Shown here piece by piece: positions 63,214-64,000 of a stretch of 64,000 nucleotides of DNA. The notes beneath the pieces are model-generated. The model was not told the DNA's origin. It was given only the letters and a program-made list of their open reading frames with translations, and ran no database searches. A program made the position numbers and the translations under genes. Position 1 is the stretch's first letter; the number at the start of each line of letters is the position of its first letter. The stretch spans positions 124,001 to 188,000 of the forward strand of contig JBLNCI010000043.1 of assembly GCA_050260515.1 (NCBI GenBank). Reading direction: 5' to 3'. The DNA is from DATJIG01 sp050260515. GTDB lineage: Bacteria > Pseudomonadota > Alphaproteobacteria > SMXQ01.

Positions 63214-64000
63214 TCACGGCGTCCGGAACTCGACGAAATTCGCGCCCGGGTCCCTGACATACAGCGACTTCGCCCACCCGACCGAGCGCGGATGAGCGAC
63301 CGGCCCGACCAGCGAGAGTCCGGCGTCGCGCGCGCGTCCGGCGACGATCTCCAACTGATTTTCGGGCACGACGAACGATGTGCGCGGCGCGCCCACCGTC
63401 AGCTCCTCGGGCGGCTCCTGGTCGTGCTTCGTGGCGAGAAAGATGCCGAACACATCGCGGCCGGCGTTGAGAAACATCTGCATGTTGGGGCGGGCGATCA
63501 ACGGGTTCTGGCCGGGAGCGACATAGAAGCGCTTGTCCCAGCGACGGGTGCCGGGCGCCATGTCTTCCTTGCCTTCGCCCCAGGCGGCGGCGCGCTCATA
63601 GTCGGCAGTCGAGGCCCCGACCAGATGGTTCACCGACAGACCGAGGCGACCGACATAGAACAGCTCCATCCATTCGATGTCGATGCACTGCACGCCGACG
63701 TGATCGATCGCGGCGATTCCCGGACCGCCTCCGGCCGCGACGACCAGTTGAATGCGGTTGCCGAACGGATCGAGGACATAGCAGTTGTCCGTCTTCTCCG
63801 CGGGACGATCCTCGCGATAGGTGGCGACGGGAATCTGCCGGGCCGCGAGACGGTCGAGAATCGCCCGGCGCACATCCGCCGTGACGCGATAAGCCTGATG
63901 AATGCCGGTGTCGGCGGGCGGTAATGCGGCATCGACGGTCAGCGCAACGCGCTGCCCCGAGGCCGCGGCGACGACGCGGTGGCGGCCGCACTCCGGCAGC
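63214..64000 (-). CDS. VOC-family protein, 5' truncated by window edge
   Basis: The frame runs open from 63214 to the end of the window. Upstream of an internal GTG at 63871-63873 it continues sensibly (VALTVDAALPPADTGIHQAYRV), so the true start lies beyond 64000. Visible parts include CYVLDPFGNRIQLV from a first VOC module, then a second with IDHVGVQCIDIEWMELFYVGRLGLSVNHLVG and SLYVRDPGANFVEF. It probably has two or more modules and acts as a dioxygenase or lyase. It precedes the M24 gene by 27 bp in the same direction. Confidence 0.85.
   Translation of the reverse strand, partial: LPECGRHRVVAAASGQRVALTVDAALPPADTGIHQAYRVTADVRRAILDRLAARQIPVATYREDRPAEKTDNCYVLDPFGNRIQLVVAAGGGPGIAAIDHVGVQCIDIEWMELFYVGRLGLSVNHLVGASTADYERAAAWGEGKEDMAPGTRRWDKRFYVAPGQNPLIARPNMQMFLNAGRDVFGIFLATKHDQEPPEELTVGAPRTSFVVPENQLEIVAGRARDAGLSLVGPVAHPRSVGWAKSLYVRDPGANFVEFRTP

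Noticed and set aside
61888..63924. A 678-codon open frame opposite the M24 and VOC genes
   Set aside because: Shadow; the minus-strand genes have clear domains and start signals.

Overview
The window is high-GC DNA from an alphaproteobacterium. The evidence is a glnB-glnA pair behind a sigma-54 type promoter, a perfect TTAA-N7-TTAAC (CtrA-type) motif upstream of a chemotaxis receptor gene, an Rrf2-sufBCDSUTA operon, and many soluble transport receptors of the Bug/tripartite tricarboxylate (TTT) type. The tRNA-His gene encodes both G-1 and C73. As I recall the literature, a large Rhizobiales/Rhodobacterales/Caulobacterales clade has lost G-1. Together with sufU this points, as inference only, to a Rhodospirillales- or Reyranella-like lineage. 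Both window edges cut through genes.

Layout. 1-7.2 kb: two TTT binding proteins, a methyltransferase, a small secreted peptide, a GFA-like protein, an AraC regulator, an amidohydrolase/FAH-hydrolase pair and a DinB protein. 7.3-19.6 kb: mostly housekeeping genes (chemotaxis receptor, tRNA-His, glnB-glnA, O-methyltransferase, hemerythrin-like plus DUF6448, parE, two paralogous lipoproteins, a DEAD-box helicase). 19.7-28.5 kb: a membrane protein, then a catabolic run (two-domain VOC dioxygenase, two FAH hydrolases, an MDR oxidoreductase), then two deacetylase paralogues flanking a TTT binding protein, then a dienelactone hydrolase. 28.4-30.5 kb: a tightly coupled arsenic operon (arsR-arsI-arsC-aquaporin). 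30.7-37.4 kb: the SUF iron-sulfur operon. 37.5-46.7 kb: an accessory catabolic stretch with an FMN 2-hydroxyacid oxidase, two Rieske oxygenases, a bicupin and three solute-binding proteins. 46.9-58 kb: a membrane protein, a secreted hydrolase, dusA, a Na+/H+ antiporter, a four-gene operon (CHAD, FAD oxidoreductase, photolyase, RlmI-like methyltransferase) and typA/bipA. 58-64 kb: a REP cluster, a small unknown gene, VOC proteins, a TTT and an ABC-type binding protein and a degenerate M24 protein.

The most striking theme is eight periplasmic binding proteins (five TTT-type, three iron/polyamine ABC-type) with no permease or ATPase gene anywhere in 64 kb. They are interleaved with enzymes that open or modify aromatic or other small organic molecules. 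They may share permeases encoded elsewhere or act as substrate sensors. Intergenic spaces carry a family of short GC-rich palindromes (REP-like), usually as inverted pairs. One pair has a terminator-like hairpin in its loop, and another inverted pair brackets a structured gene-free segment of about 760 bp.
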